Origin: an uncultured SAR116 cluster alpha proteobacterium
Lineage (GTDB): Bacteria > Pseudomonadota > Alphaproteobacteria > Puniceispirillales > Puniceispirillaceae
Length of the DNA stretch: 64,000 nt
NCBI GenBank assembly: GCA_902573725.1
Contig: CACGLE010000002.1
Location: 48,923-112,922, forward strand
Reading direction: 5' to 3'
A model generated the notes under the pieces. That model was not told where the DNA came from. It saw only the letters and a program-made list of their open reading frames with translations, and did not search any database. Each line of letters starts with the position of its first letter. Positions within the stretch are counted from its first letter, which is position 1. A program made the position numbers and the translations under genes. This document shows positions 10,935-19,694 of this stretch, piece by piece.

Positions 10935-12454
10935 TGTCTTACCTGATAGCTATATTTAGACTTCCTTATATCGGACTTATACTTGGAAGGGCAGGAGTTT
11001 TAGGCCATATTAGTAGACTTGCACCATTGCCTGCATGGCAAAAATCACTCTTCAGCTTCGTTAACTTTCTTGTAGCTGGTCAAAATAGTCAGAAGAATGC
11101 AGGTGAAACACTTTGCCTTGCTTTGCAAAAATTAGGTCCTGTATTCATAAAATTTGGACAGGCGTTATCCACTCGTTCGGATTTACTTGGGCCAGATATT
11201 GCCCGCGGATTAGTAATGCTTCAAGATAGCATTCCTCCATTTTCATCACAAATTGCCAAGAAAATAATTGAACGTGAAACAGGAAAAAAAATTGAAGAAA
11301 TCTTTGTTTTTTTTAAGGATCAACCTGTAGCTGCCGCTTCGGTTGCGCAAGTACACAAAGCAAAACTTACTGATGGACGTGACGTAGCAGTAAAAATACT
11401 TCGCCCAAATATTCACAAACGCATGGCAAAAGATATAACTTTTTTTTATACACTTGCCAGAATAATGGAATTTCTTGCTCCGCAACTTAAAAGATTACGT
11501 TTAGTTATAGCTGTAGAACAGTTCAAACAATTAACTGAGCTTGAACTGGATATGCGGATGGAAGCCGCGGCAGGTGGCAAATTACGAGATAATTTGGCAT
11601 CTGATATGGGAGTTCGAATTCCTTGGATAGAACATAGTCTTACAAGTAAGAATGTTCTTGTTTGTGAATGGATTACAGGACTTAGAATTGATGACGTAAA
11701 AGGCCTTGTTGCCTCGGGTCATAAAATTGATGATATCACTAATAAAGCAGCAACGAGCTTTTTTAACCAAGTATTCAGAGATGGATATTTTCATGCCGAT
11801 ATGCATCCAGGAAATATATTTGTGACATCTGATGGAACGCTGGTGCCAATTGATTTTGGTATTATGGGGAGTCTTTTGCCGGAAGACAGATTTTTTTTAG
11901 GAAGCTTGCTTATAGCTCTACTGGAACGAGATTATGATAAAGTTGCAAGACTACATTATGATGCAGGTATGCTTCCAGAGGAGGCCCCTCTTTCATTATT
12001 TGCACAAAATTTGAGAGCGCTAGTTGACCCAGTAATGGATAAACCTTTGGGTGAGATAGAGCTAAGTGAAGCCCTTGGTCAAATATTGCAAATATCAGCT
12101 AGATTTGATATTTTCGTGCAGCCCCAGTTCAATCTACTTCAAAAAACAATGGTGATGGCTGAGGGTGTGGCACGCAGCCTTAATCCCGACGCAAATATGT
12201 GGCATCTCGCAAAACCGCTCGCGTCTGAATGGATTCAGTCTCAGACAGGGTTTGCATTGAAACTACAGGAATTCTTCTCAGATATTGAACGGGTTGTTCG
12301 CGCCCTCCCTAAGATTATAGATAAATATGAGAAGAGTCTAATTGAACAAAATACTGAAAGAAATGAAAACAAAAAGTCTTTCTTCATCTCTAATCTAGGT
12401 TGGTTTTTTGGCGGTATATCAATAAGTGTTGCTTTTTTTCTTTTTTACAGCTAA
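10934..12454 (+). CDS. ubiB: Ubiquinone biosynthesis ABC1-family protein kinase-like UbiB
   Basis: 506 residues from ATG 10934, which overlaps the ubiE stop by one base; the frame could also start at GTG 10919. Family motifs are the KxGQ segment FIKFGQALSTR, the alanine-rich nucleotide loop AAASVAQVHKA, the lysine strand VAVKILRP, the catalytic-like HADMHPGNIFV and metal-binding IDFGIMGSL. The C-terminus ends in a hydrophobic anchor (WFFGGISISVAFFLF). UbiB proteins support late ubiquinone biosynthesis, probably in lipid extraction or complex assembly at the membrane. Pairing with ubiE is standard. Confidence 0.96.
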   Translation: MSYLIAIFRLPYIGLILGRAGVLGHISRLAPLPAWQKSLFSFVNFLVAGQNSQKNAGETLCLALQKLGPVFIKFGQALSTRSDLLGPDIARGLVMLQDSIPPFSSQIAKKIIERETGKKIEEIFVFFKDQPVAAASVAQVHKAKLTDGRDVAVKILRPNIHKRMAKDITFFYTLARIMEFLAPQLKRLRLVIAVEQFKQLTELELDMRMEAAAGGKLRDNLASDMGVRIPWIEHSLTSKNVLVCEWITGLRIDDVKGLVASGHKIDDITNKAATSFFNQVFRDGYFHADMHPGNIFVTSDGTLVPIDFGIMGSLLPEDRFFLGSLLIALLERDYDKVARLHYDAGMLPEEAPLSLFAQNLRALVDPVMDKPLGEIELSEALGQILQISARFDIFVQPQFNLLQKTMVMAEGVARSLNPDANMWHLAKPLASEWIQSQTGFALKLQEFFSDIERVVRALPKIIDKYEKSLIEQNTERNENKKSFFISNLGWFFGGISISVAFFLFYS

Positions 12455-12490
12455 TTTCAAATATGTGAAATTCTCACCAAATTGTGAAAA
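12453..12490 (+). promoter_or_regulatory. Dyad and repeated half-sites just before coaBC
   Basis: AATTTCA (12453-12459) and TGAAATT (12466-12472) form a perfect 7-bp inverted repeat around a 6-base centre. TGTGAAA occurs at 12464-12470 and again at 12483-12489, 19 bases apart and ending one base before the coaBC ATG. GTGA-N5-TCAC (12465-12477) is a further overlapping dyad. The repeats overlap the ubiB stop and the coaBC ribosome-binding region. They could be an operator; this is inference. Confidence 0.4.
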
Positions 12491-13960
12491 ATGGGTTATC
12501 AGGATAAATTAAACTATCTGATTAATGCTTTTGGAGGCGCTGATAATCTTCAAAAACTACTCGGTGTAGGTCCTAGTGCTATAAGTAATTATAAAAGCAG
12601 AAAACATTTACCTTTGAACCAAGCAAAAAGATTATCTAAAATAGCTCCTCAATTTGGTTTTAGTTTAGACCCGCATAGCCTTCAAATTAGCACTAGCGAT
12701 AAAAATAAAAAGCCGGAAATATTGCTAATTATAACTGGTGGGATTGCTGCATATAAAGCTCTTGAACTTATCAGACGATTACGAGATTTTGAATTCACCA
12801 TCACAGTGGTAATGACAGAAGCAGCCAAAAATTTTATAACACCTTTATCCGTATCTGCACTTACTGGAAATAAAGTTTACTCAAATTTATTTGATTTAAC
12901 AGATGAGCAAGAAATGGGACATATCCAACTTGCTCGTAAGGCAGAATTAATTTTAATTGCTCCAGCAACGGCTAATTTTATTGGAAAAATGGCGCATGGG
13001 CTCGCTGATGACCTTGCAAGCACTATATGTCTTGTAGCAGACGCTCCTATTTTTGTTGCGCCTGCAATGAATCCGCACATGTGGTCAAATATTGCAACTC
13101 AAGAAAACTGTACTACCCTGTTGAATAGGGCTGTTCGCTTCTTAGGTCCAGACAATGGCAATACCGCATGTGGGGAAATAGGTTCTGGTAGATTGGCTGA
13201 CACCTCGTACATTGTTTCTGAGATACAAAAAACATTACACATTAAGCTAAACGAAAAAATAGGAATTAGTGATAAAAGTCTGCAAAAACCGTTGGACGGG
13301 ATTAGAATTCTTATAACTGCAGGACCAACTTATGAGCCCGTTGACCCCGTTAGATTTATTGGAAATAGATCATCTGGAAAGCAGGGATTTGCAATTGCTG
13401 ATGCCTGCGCTGCTGCTGGCGCATCAGTTTGTCTCATTTCAGGACCAGTCAATTTAGAAGCGCCAGAAGACGTCCGCCTTATTTTGGTTGATACAGCAGA
13501 ACAAATGAAGAGCGCTTGTGAGAAAGAACTTGAAGTGGATTGTGTGGTTTGTGCAGCAGCTGTTTCTGATTGGCGCCCATTGCAGGTTAACAAGAGAAAA
13601 ATCAAGAAATCTAATAAAAAAATACCTCAACTTGTGCTAACTGAAACACCGGACATTTTATCTTGGGTTGGATGTCACAAATCAAGGCCAAGGCTTGTTA
13701 TTGGTTTCGCAGCAGAGACAGAAAATCTCAAAATAAACGCTGCTAAAAAAAGAAAGAATAAAAATGCAGATTGGATTTTGGCAAATTCAGTTTTTCAGTC
13801 TGGTATTTCTGTGTTCAATGCTGATAATAATGAAGTTTTTTTTATTTCTAAAAATGATGTAGAAGATTGGGGTACAAACAGTAAGGAAACGGTAGCACAA
13901 AAATTAACTGATAAGATTAGTGGATATTTTTCTAATAATCAAGAAAAGAGGGGGGTATGA
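12491..13960 (+). CDS. coaBC: CoaBC with an N-terminal helix-turn-helix domain
   Basis: 489 residues. Residues ~10-52 look like a Cro/C1-type helix-turn-helix (FGGADNLQKLLGV, then SAISNYKSRKHLP), joined by a polar linker to the CoaC flavodomain from ~74 (LLIITGGIAAYKA). CoaC catalytic features are His144 (GHIQLARKAE), PAMNPHMW (191-198) and Cys227 in ACGEIGSGRLAD. The CoaB domain starts ~270 with TAGPTYEPVDPVRFIGNRSSGKQG and has AAVSDWRP near 356-363. The enzyme couples 4'-phosphopantothenate with cysteine using CTP and decarboxylates the product, in CoA synthesis. Most CoaBC proteins are about 400 residues and lack the HTH. There is no ATG between the HTH and the flavodomain, and the single internal TTG lacks a ribosome-binding site, so a true fusion is likely. 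It is 36 bases after ubiB, and its stop overlaps dut by four bases (ATGA). Confidence 0.93.
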   Translation: MGYQDKLNYLINAFGGADNLQKLLGVGPSAISNYKSRKHLPLNQAKRLSKIAPQFGFSLDPHSLQISTSDKNKKPEILLIITGGIAAYKALELIRRLRDFEFTITVVMTEAAKNFITPLSVSALTGNKVYSNLFDLTDEQEMGHIQLARKAELILIAPATANFIGKMAHGLADDLASTICLVADAPIFVAPAMNPHMWSNIATQENCTTLLNRAVRFLGPDNGNTACGEIGSGRLADTSYIVSEIQKTLHIKLNEKIGISDKSLQKPLDGIRILITAGPTYEPVDPVRFIGNRSSGKQGFAIADACAAAGASVCLISGPVNLEAPEDVRLILVDTAEQMKSACEKELEVDCVVCAAAVSDWRPLQVNKRKIKKSNKKIPQLVLTETPDILSWVGCHKSRPRLVIGFAAETENLKINAAKKRKNKNADWILANSVFQSGISVFNADNNEVFFISKNDVEDWGTNSKETVAQKLTDKISGYFSNNQEKRGV

Positions 13961-14415
13961 GCTCTTCCCTTAACATTGATATTGAAATATTAGACCATGC
14001 GAGCGATCTACCTATTCCTAAATATCAAACCGAAGGTGCCGCTGGTATGGATTTGTATGCCGCACTTTCAAAGCCAATTGAATTAAGACCTTTTGAGAGA
14101 ATTCTAATTCCAACGGGATTAAAAATAAGCCTCCCGAAAAATTTAGAAGCTCAAATACGTCCACGTTCTGGACTTGCCTATACAAATGGTATATCGATAT
14201 TAAATTCACCTGGAACAATTGATAGCGACTATAGGGGTGAAATAAAAATTTTACTTATCAATTTAGGTCAGGATAAATTTGTTATTGAACATAGTTCTAG
14301 AATTGCGCAATTAATAATTACCCCTGTTATACAAGTAAAATTAAAAGTTGTATTAGCCCTTAATGAAACAAAAAGAGGACAAAGTGGTTTTGGTTCTACA
14401 GGGCAAAAGGCATAA
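13957..14415 (+). CDS. dut: dUTP diphosphatase
   Basis: 152 residues with all five trimeric dUTPase motifs: AAGMDLYAAL, RPRSGLA, the catalytic GTIDSDYRGEIKILLINLG, RIAQLIITPV and the C-terminal glycine-rich RGQSGFGSTG. It hydrolyses dUTP to dUMP and PPi, keeping uracil out of DNA and supplying thymidylate synthesis. The ATG overlaps the coaBC stop (ATGA), indicating translational coupling; coaBC-dut linkage is widespread in Proteobacteria. Confidence 0.98.
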   Translation: MSSSLNIDIEILDHASDLPIPKYQTEGAAGMDLYAALSKPIELRPFERILIPTGLKISLPKNLEAQIRPRSGLAYTNGISILNSPGTIDSDYRGEIKILLINLGQDKFVIEHSSRIAQLIITPVIQVKLKVVLALNETKRGQSGFGSTGQKA

Positions 14416-14421
14416 ACATAA

Positions 14422-15201
14422 ATGAAGATAACCGATACCCAACTCCACCGATATGCACGCCAAATAGTAATGCATGAAATTGATGAAGATGGACAGCAAG
14501 CATTATTATCTTCTAAAATAGCAGTTCTAGGGGCGGGAGGCTTGGGCTCAGTTGTTATTGCAAATCTGGCAGCAGCTGGTGTTGGAGAGATAATAATTTG
14601 TGACAATGACATTATTGATTTAAGTAATCTAAACAGGCAAATTATTTACCGTGAGAGTGATGTTGGAAAACCAAAAACTGAAAGTGCAAAACGCTTCGTT
14701 CAAGATATCAACCCTGATGTTTCGGTAAAAATAATACAAAAAACAATGGACAAAGAAAAACTTAACGATATTTTATCTGATTGCAATTTACTAGTAGATT
14801 GTGCTGACCAATTCCGCACAAAATTTAATGCTGCCGAAGCAGCTTTCGAAAATGGAATTCCACATATTTTTGGAGGTGCCGTTCGGTTTGATGGGCAAAT
14901 GGCCTCTTTGATGGCAGGTGTAGAAGGTTATAATAATTCACCTTGTTTCGCGTGTCTTTTTCCAAAAGATTCCGACGTGGCACAAGCCACAAATTGCGCA
15001 CAAGCTGGTATCCTATCACCCATAACAGGATTAATCGGCAACTTACAATCTTTAGAAACAATAAAGTGGGTTACAAGAGCTGGTGAAATGACAATAAACA
15101 GATTAATTTTATTTGATGGTTTTTCAAGCAACTTTAAATCTATTGAAACGACCAAACTAGATAACTGCGTAATTTGCTCAAAAAATGACGACTTAACATA
15201 A
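14422..15201 (+). CDS. MoeB/ThiF-family sulfur-carrier adenylyltransferase (E1-like)
   Basis: 259 residues. The nucleotide-binding loop is GAGGLG (37-42), the arginine motif is NLNRQIIY (R72), and Cys192 in ATNCAQAGILSPITG matches the reactive cysteine of MoeB. Zinc cysteines are C175/C178 (CFAC) and C249/C252 (CVIC). Family members adenylate the C-terminal glycine of MoaD or ThiS-like sulfur carriers for molybdopterin or thiamine synthesis. No carrier or other cofactor gene is nearby, so the partner is not determined. It lies 6 bases after dut and ends the operon, converging on the dehydrogenase with a 13-base gap. Confidence 0.9.
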   Translation: MKITDTQLHRYARQIVMHEIDEDGQQALLSSKIAVLGAGGLGSVVIANLAAAGVGEIIICDNDIIDLSNLNRQIIYRESDVGKPKTESAKRFVQDINPDVSVKIIQKTMDKEKLNDILSDCNLLVDCADQFRTKFNAAEAAFENGIPHIFGGAVRFDGQMASLMAGVEGYNNSPCFACLFPKDSDVAQATNCAQAGILSPITGLIGNLQSLETIKWVTRAGEMTINRLILFDGFSSNFKSIETTKLDNCVICSKNDDLT

Positions 15202-15214
15202 AAATTGCTGCTGC

Positions 15215-16192
15215 TCACAGCATTGCTGGAACAACTCTGTCTGGCGGGGTGTGACCATCCAGAAAAGTTTGGATGTTTATGATTACTTTATCTCCCATCG
15301 CATGTCTGCCTTCAATCGTTGCAGAGCCTATATGCGGAAGTAATACTACATTTGGCAAATCAAAAAGTTCAGATTTCACAATTGGCTCATTTTCATATAC
15401 ATCTAAACCAGCTCCTGCAATTTTTTTCTGCTTTAATAACTCTATAAGTGCTAGCTCATCTATCACATCCCCTCTCCCAGTATTTACAAGATAAGAATGA
15501 GAAGATAGAAGACTCAATCTATGTGCATTTAAAAGATGATGTGTTGCTGTTGTGCTTGGACAATTTACCGAAATAATATCCACACGGGGAAGCATTTGCT
15601 CAACATTCTCCCAATAAGTGGCCTCCAATTCTGCCTCTGTTGAGGGATGCACAGCTTTTCTATTGTGATAATGAATAGACATTCCAAATGCTTTGGCTCT
15701 TCGTGCAATAGCTTGCCCTATCGAGCCCATTCCAATAATACCTAGTCGTTTTCCATTTATACGGTGACCAAGCATCCCAGTTGGTGACCAACCGTCCCAT
15801 TGACCAGAGCGAATTTTTGTGTCTCCCTGAACAATTCGACGCGGTACTGCCAAAATAAGTGCCATAGCAACGTCTGCAGTATCCTCACTTAAAACACCAG
15901 GCGTGTTAGTAACAGTAATTCCCTTTTCACGCGCAGCATTAACATCAATATGGTCAACGCCTGTTCCAAAAGAAGCTATAAGTCTTAACTGAGGACCCGC
16001 CTGTTCTATAATTGTGGAATTAAGGTTATCTGTAACTGTTGGGACGAGTACATCAGCTGTTTTTACTGAATCAATCAACTGGGCTTGGGTAAATGGTTGA
16101 TCAAACTCGTTTAATACAGCGTCAAATAGCTCTCGCATACGTGTCTCAACCGAATCTGGTAGCCTACGCGTTAAAATAATTTTGGTCTTCAT
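15215..16192 (-). CDS. D-isomer-specific 2-hydroxyacid dehydrogenase (glyoxylate/hydroxypyruvate reductase type)
   Basis: 325 residues. Substrate-domain motif FGTGVDHIDVNAA, NAD(P)-binding GMGSIG (154-159), and the catalytic triad Arg240 (NTGRGDVID), Glu269 (DVYENEP) and His287 (LPHIGSATIEGR). The last, with length and overall pattern, resembles glyoxylate reductase (GyaR/GhrB-like). The reaction is NAD(P)H-dependent reduction of 2-oxoacids such as glyoxylate or hydroxypyruvate; exact substrate is not set by sequence alone. In Alphaproteobacteria this gene is often next to the SH3-domain gene found here divergently. Confidence 0.92.
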   Translation of the reverse strand: MKTKIILTRRLPDSVETRMRELFDAVLNEFDQPFTQAQLIDSVKTADVLVPTVTDNLNSTIIEQAGPQLRLIASFGTGVDHIDVNAAREKGITVTNTPGVLSEDTADVAMALILAVPRRIVQGDTKIRSGQWDGWSPTGMLGHRINGKRLGIIGMGSIGQAIARRAKAFGMSIHYHNRKAVHPSTEAELEATYWENVEQMLPRVDIISVNCPSTTATHHLLNAHRLSLLSSHSYLVNTGRGDVIDELALIELLKQKKIAGAGLDVYENEPIVKSELFDLPNVVLLPHIGSATIEGRHAMGDKVIINIQTFLDGHTPPDRVVPAML

Positions 16193-16372
16193 CTTCCTTC
16201 AACCTTATTTGTTTTAACCCAACACAGAAGATACTCGCATTATAATGCACATTTCTGTTATGATAGTCCAAATGATATTTTTAAATTTAACCCAGTTTGA
16301 TCACTTTAAATTTGGTTTATGCTTGCGTCCAGATTTATTTTTTTTGTATCAGAGGATGTTTAAAAAACTACT

Positions 16373-16966
16373 ATGCTTAGAATCAAAAAAAAATTTAATC
16401 GAAATCTTCTCATTAAACGAAAATGCAATCAATTGACTTTTAGAATAATTTTTATTTTCTCATACACGATAGTAATTATGTCTATAATGGCAACTGATGT
16501 AACGAACATGAGCAACTTATTTGCTCAGGATATTCGATTAGTTGTGCGTGGCTCTGGATATGAAATTCCCAGATTCCTGTCGCTTAAATCTGAAGAAGCA
16601 AATATGAGAGTTGGGCCAGGTAATGAATATCCGATTTTATGGACTTATAAACAGAAAGGGTTGCCGCTCAAAATAATTGCCGAATATGATGTGTGGAGAA
16701 AAGTTATTGACCATGATGAAGTAACTGGATGGATGCATTCCAAACTATTAACTGGACGAAGAACGGCCTTAATAACTGAGCGAGTAACGAAAATTTATAA
16801 AACAAATGAAGACAATTCAGAAATCCTGGGTTACGCTGAGAGAAATGTTATAATGGAATTACAATATTGCAAATCCCAATTCTGCAAAGTGGCTCATTCT
16901 GATTTAAAAGGTTGGATAAAACGAGACTCATTCTGGGGACTAATTGAAGATGAAAAACTGAATTGA
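16373..16966 (+). CDS. Exported protein with two bacterial SH3-like domains
   Basis: 197 residues. A basic N-terminus is followed by a hydrophobic segment (about 22-40) and a possible cleavage after LFA near residue 51. Two SH3_4-type repeats follow: one with EEANMRVGPGNEYPILWTY and TGWMHSKLL, the second with TKIYKTNEDNSEILGYAE and KGWIKRDSFWG. Such proteins are periplasmic and thought to bind peptidoglycan or other envelope components; some have been mislabelled as aspartyl-tRNA synthetase. The start is uncertain: ATG 16373 has a long charged leader, and an in-frame TTG at 16433 would give a more ordinary signal peptide. Neither has a clear ribosome-binding site. Confidence 0.85.
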   Translation: MLRIKKKFNRNLLIKRKCNQLTFRIIFIFSYTIVIMSIMATDVTNMSNLFAQDIRLVVRGSGYEIPRFLSLKSEEANMRVGPGNEYPILWTYKQKGLPLKIIAEYDVWRKVIDHDEVTGWMHSKLLTGRRTALITERVTKIYKTNEDNSEILGYAERNVIMELQYCKSQFCKVAHSDLKGWIKRDSFWGLIEDEKLN

Positions 16967-17043
16967 GCTGTCTTTAAAAATAATTGCCTTTTTATTAAAT
17001 ACAAAGCAAATAACTTCCCAAAAATGGTAAAAAAGGAACATTA

Positions 17044-17559
17044 ATGACAAAAAGCCAACAATCAAGTTATTCTTATGATGAATTAATTTTATGTGCAAAA
17101 GGGGAATTATTTGGTCCTGGAAATCCACAATTACCAATGCCCCCAATGCTTATGTGCGACAGAATTACTTCTATTACAGATGACGGTGGTCAATTTAATA
17201 AGGGCCAAATTGAAGCTGAATTCGATATTCATCCACACCTTTGGTTTTTTAAATGTCATTTTGAAAATGATCCAGTGATGCCAGGCTGCCTTGGCATGGA
17301 TGCGCTATGGCAGTTAGTGGGTTTCTATTTAGGTTGGGCAGGAGGACTTGGCAGAGGACGTGCAATTTCTGTTGGACAAGTAAAATTTTCAGGGCAAATT
17401 CTGCCAGATGCAAAAATTCTTACGTTTAGGCTCCATATGAAACGGGTAATTTTGCGAAAACTTGTATTGGGTATAGCAGATGGTGAAGTGTTTTGCGATG
17501 GGGATTCAGTCTTCCAGGCAGAAGATATTCGAGTTGGGCTGTTCGGAGCGGGAGTATAA
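17044..17559 (+). CDS. fabA: 3-hydroxydecanoyl-ACP dehydratase/isomerase
   Basis: 171 residues, the standard FabA length. The hot-dog fold active site is [20 protein letters not shown] with His72 and Asp86, matching the E. coli catalytic pair. FabA dehydrates 3-hydroxydecanoyl-ACP and isomerises trans-2 to cis-3-decenoyl-ACP, opening the unsaturated branch of type II fatty acid synthesis. AAAAGGA lies 6-8 bases before ATG. fabA, fabB and fabI follow in order, spaced by 2 and 12 bases, as in most Alphaproteobacteria. Confidence 0.98.
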   Translation: MTKSQQSSYSYDELILCAKGELFGPGNPQLPMPPMLMCDRITSITDDGGQFNKGQIEAEFDIHPHLWFFKCHFENDPVMPGCLGMDALWQLVGFYLGWAGGLGRGRAISVGQVKFSGQILPDAKILTFRLHMKRVILRKLVLGIADGEVFCDGDSVFQAEDIRVGLFGAGV

Positions 17560-17561
17560 TT

Positions 17562-18800
17562 ATGCGGAGAGTTGTAATTACAGGTATCGGTATTGTTTCA
17601 TCAATTGGAAATGATGTTGATGAAGTTACACAATCGTTAATGAATGGTGTTTCTGGAATTATAAGTGCCCCCGATTATGCCGAACTTGGGTTTAGGTCAC
17701 AAGTAAAAGGAGCTGTAAAACTTGATGTGAGTGAGCATATTGACAGAAAAAAAATGCGGTTTATGGGAGAAGGATCTGCCTATGCAGTTTTGTCAATGGA
17801 ACAAGCAATTTTAGATGCTGGGCTAGAAGAAAAAGATGTTTCTAACCCACGAACTGGCTTGATCGCCGGCTCTGGGGGACCTTCGACGGCAAATGTCGTT
17901 ATTGCCGCAGATATTACAAGAGAAAAGGGGCCAAAACGAATTGGACCATATATGGTTCCAAGATGTATGTCGTCTACCGTATCTGCTTGTATTGCTACTT
18001 TTTTTAAAATCAAAGGACTTAATTACTCTATAACTTCTGCCTGCTCAACCTCTGCACATTGTATAGCTGCGGGGACAGATTCTATTCGTTACGGGATGCA
18101 AGATATTGTTTTTGCAGGGGGCGGTGAAGAATTAGACTGGTCTTTATCTTCATTATTTGATGCAATGGGCGCAATGTCATCAAAATATAACGATACACCA
18201 CATCTTGCAAGTAGAGCATATGATGCCGACAGAGATGGGTTTGTAATAGCCGGTGGTGGTGGCATGCTAGTATTAGAAGAATATGAACATGCAAAAGCGA
18301 GGGGGGCTAAAATTTATGCGGAAATAGTCGGATATGGAGCCAATTCTGATGGCTACGACATGGTTGCGCCTTCTGGTGAGGGGGCTGTAAGATGCATGCA
18401 ATTAGCGTTAAAAGGTTTTAATGGTAATGGACTGCCTGGAGATGTTGTATATATTAATGCCCATGGCACATCTACTCCAGCTGGTGATTCAAAAGAACTA
18501 ATAGCTGTTAATGAAGTGTTTGGTCCTTTAAATAAATTACCTTATTTATCGTCAACAAAATCTTTAACAGGTCATTCACTTGGTGCGACAGGCGTGCAAG
18601 AACTAATTTATACATTACTAATGATGAAAAATAATTTTATTGCTGCTTCTGCTAACATTAATACACCCGACCCAGAAATCGGAGAGTTACCAGTAGTTAC
18701 TGGACGGATAGATGATATCAATATAGACGTAGCACTATCCAACTCTTTTGGCTTTGGCGGAACAAATGCCACTCTTGCTGTAGCTAAAGTTGTAAAGTAG
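17562..18800 (+). CDS. fabB: 3-oxoacyl-ACP synthase I
   Basis: 412 residues from ATG 17562 ([16 protein letters not shown]), two bases after the fabA stop; an upstream in-frame extension to 17493 lies within fabA and is not used. The condensing triad is Cys161 ([10 protein letters not shown]), His301 ([14 protein letters not shown]) and His338 ([11 protein letters not shown]), and [12 protein letters not shown] closes the family. It elongates cis-3-decenoyl-ACP and longer unsaturated acyl-ACPs with malonyl-ACP. Coupling to fabA shows a dedicated unsaturated fatty acid unit. Confidence 0.98.
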   Translation: MRRVVITGIGIVSSIGNDVDEVTQSLMNGVSGIISAPDYAELGFRSQVKGAVKLDVSEHIDRKKMRFMGEGSAYAVLSMEQAILDAGLEEKDVSNPRTGLIAGSGGPSTANVVIAADITREKGPKRIGPYMVPRCMSSTVSACIATFFKIKGLNYSITSACSTSAHCIAAGTDSIRYGMQDIVFAGGGEELDWSLSSLFDAMGAMSSKYNDTPHLASRAYDADRDGFVIAGGGGMLVLEEYEHAKARGAKIYAEIVGYGANSDGYDMVAPSGEGAVRCMQLALKGFNGNGLPGDVVYINAHGTSTPAGDSKELIAVNEVFGPLNKLPYLSSTKSLTGHSLGATGVQELIYTLLMMKNNFIAASANINTPDPEIGELPVVTGRIDDINIDVALSNSFGFGGTNATLAVAKVVK

Positions 18801-18812
18801 GTTTTCAAAAAA

Positions 18813-19595
18813 ATGACTATTCTATATGGCAAACGAGGATTAATAATGGGGGTCGCAAATGAAAATTCTGCTGCATGGGGAATAGCTAAGCAAGCCCATA
18901 ACCTTGGTGCAAAATTAGCGTTTACTTATCAGATACCAGCATTTGAGAAACGACTTATACCATTAGCTAAAACAGTTGAAACAGATATTCTAATACCTTG
19001 TGACGTGAGCCAAAAAACATCAACAAGAACGGCGATGGAAAAATTATCAAAACATTGGACCGAGATTGATTTTGTGGTTCACGCTGTAGGGTTTTCAGAT
19101 AAAAACGAACTGCGAGGTGCTTATTATAATACATCCAGAGAAAATTTTAAAAAAACGATGTTAATATCTGCATTTTCTTTTACAGAATTAGCAAAATCTT
19201 CTTTGCCAATAATGTCGAACGGTGGCTCTCTATTAACACTGAGTTATCTAGGAGGGGTAAGAACCACTCCAAATTACAACGTAATGGGTGTTGCAAAGGC
19301 TGCGTTAGAGGCATCTATTCGTTATTTGGCTGTTGATCTTGGCAAGCATAACATTAGAGTAAATGGCCTTTCCGCCGGACCAATGAAAACTCTTGCTGGC
19401 GCAGCAATTAGTGGGGCGCGTGGAATTTTTCGTCATAGTGAAAACAATGCGCCTTTGGGTAGAAATCCTGATATATATGAGGTAGGAAAAGCAGGCTGTT
19501 ACTTGATTTCAGATCTTTCAAGTGGGGTAACCGGAGAAATTCATTACGTAGATGGTGGCTTTAACAACGTCGGAGTAGCAGCATCTAACGTATAA
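18813..19595 (+). CDS. fabI: Enoyl-ACP reductase (NADH)
   Basis: 260 residues of the short-chain dehydrogenase fold. The N-terminus GLIMGVANENSAAWGIA is the FabI nucleotide-binding segment, and Tyr145, Tyr155 and Lys162 in the stretch SYLGGVRTTPNYNVMGVAK match the E. coli catalytic residues. It reduces trans-2-enoyl-ACP at the end of each elongation cycle and is the target of triclosan. It ends the fabABI unit and converges on pnp; the 99-base gap holds no clear terminator. Confidence 0.97.
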   Translation: MTILYGKRGLIMGVANENSAAWGIAKQAHNLGAKLAFTYQIPAFEKRLIPLAKTVETDILIPCDVSQKTSTRTAMEKLSKHWTEIDFVVHAVGFSDKNELRGAYYNTSRENFKKTMLISAFSFTELAKSSLPIMSNGGSLLTLSYLGGVRTTPNYNVMGVAKAALEASIRYLAVDLGKHNIRVNGLSAGPMKTLAGAAISGARGIFRHSENNAPLGRNPDIYEVGKAGCYLISDLSSGVTGEIHYVDGGFNNVGVAASNV

Positions 19596-19694
19596 TAATA
19601 GTAACTTTAATACTTTTCTTAATTCATAAATATATCAGCTGTTAAACTACCCCAATTTTTACCAACTCTTTTCTGAGACCCCTGGTTTATAAAG

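Noticed and set aside
16245..16436. 63-residue plus-strand open frame before the SH3 gene
   Set aside because: No recognisable domain, composition like translated AT-rich DNA, and it overlaps the start of the better supported SH3 gene in another frame.
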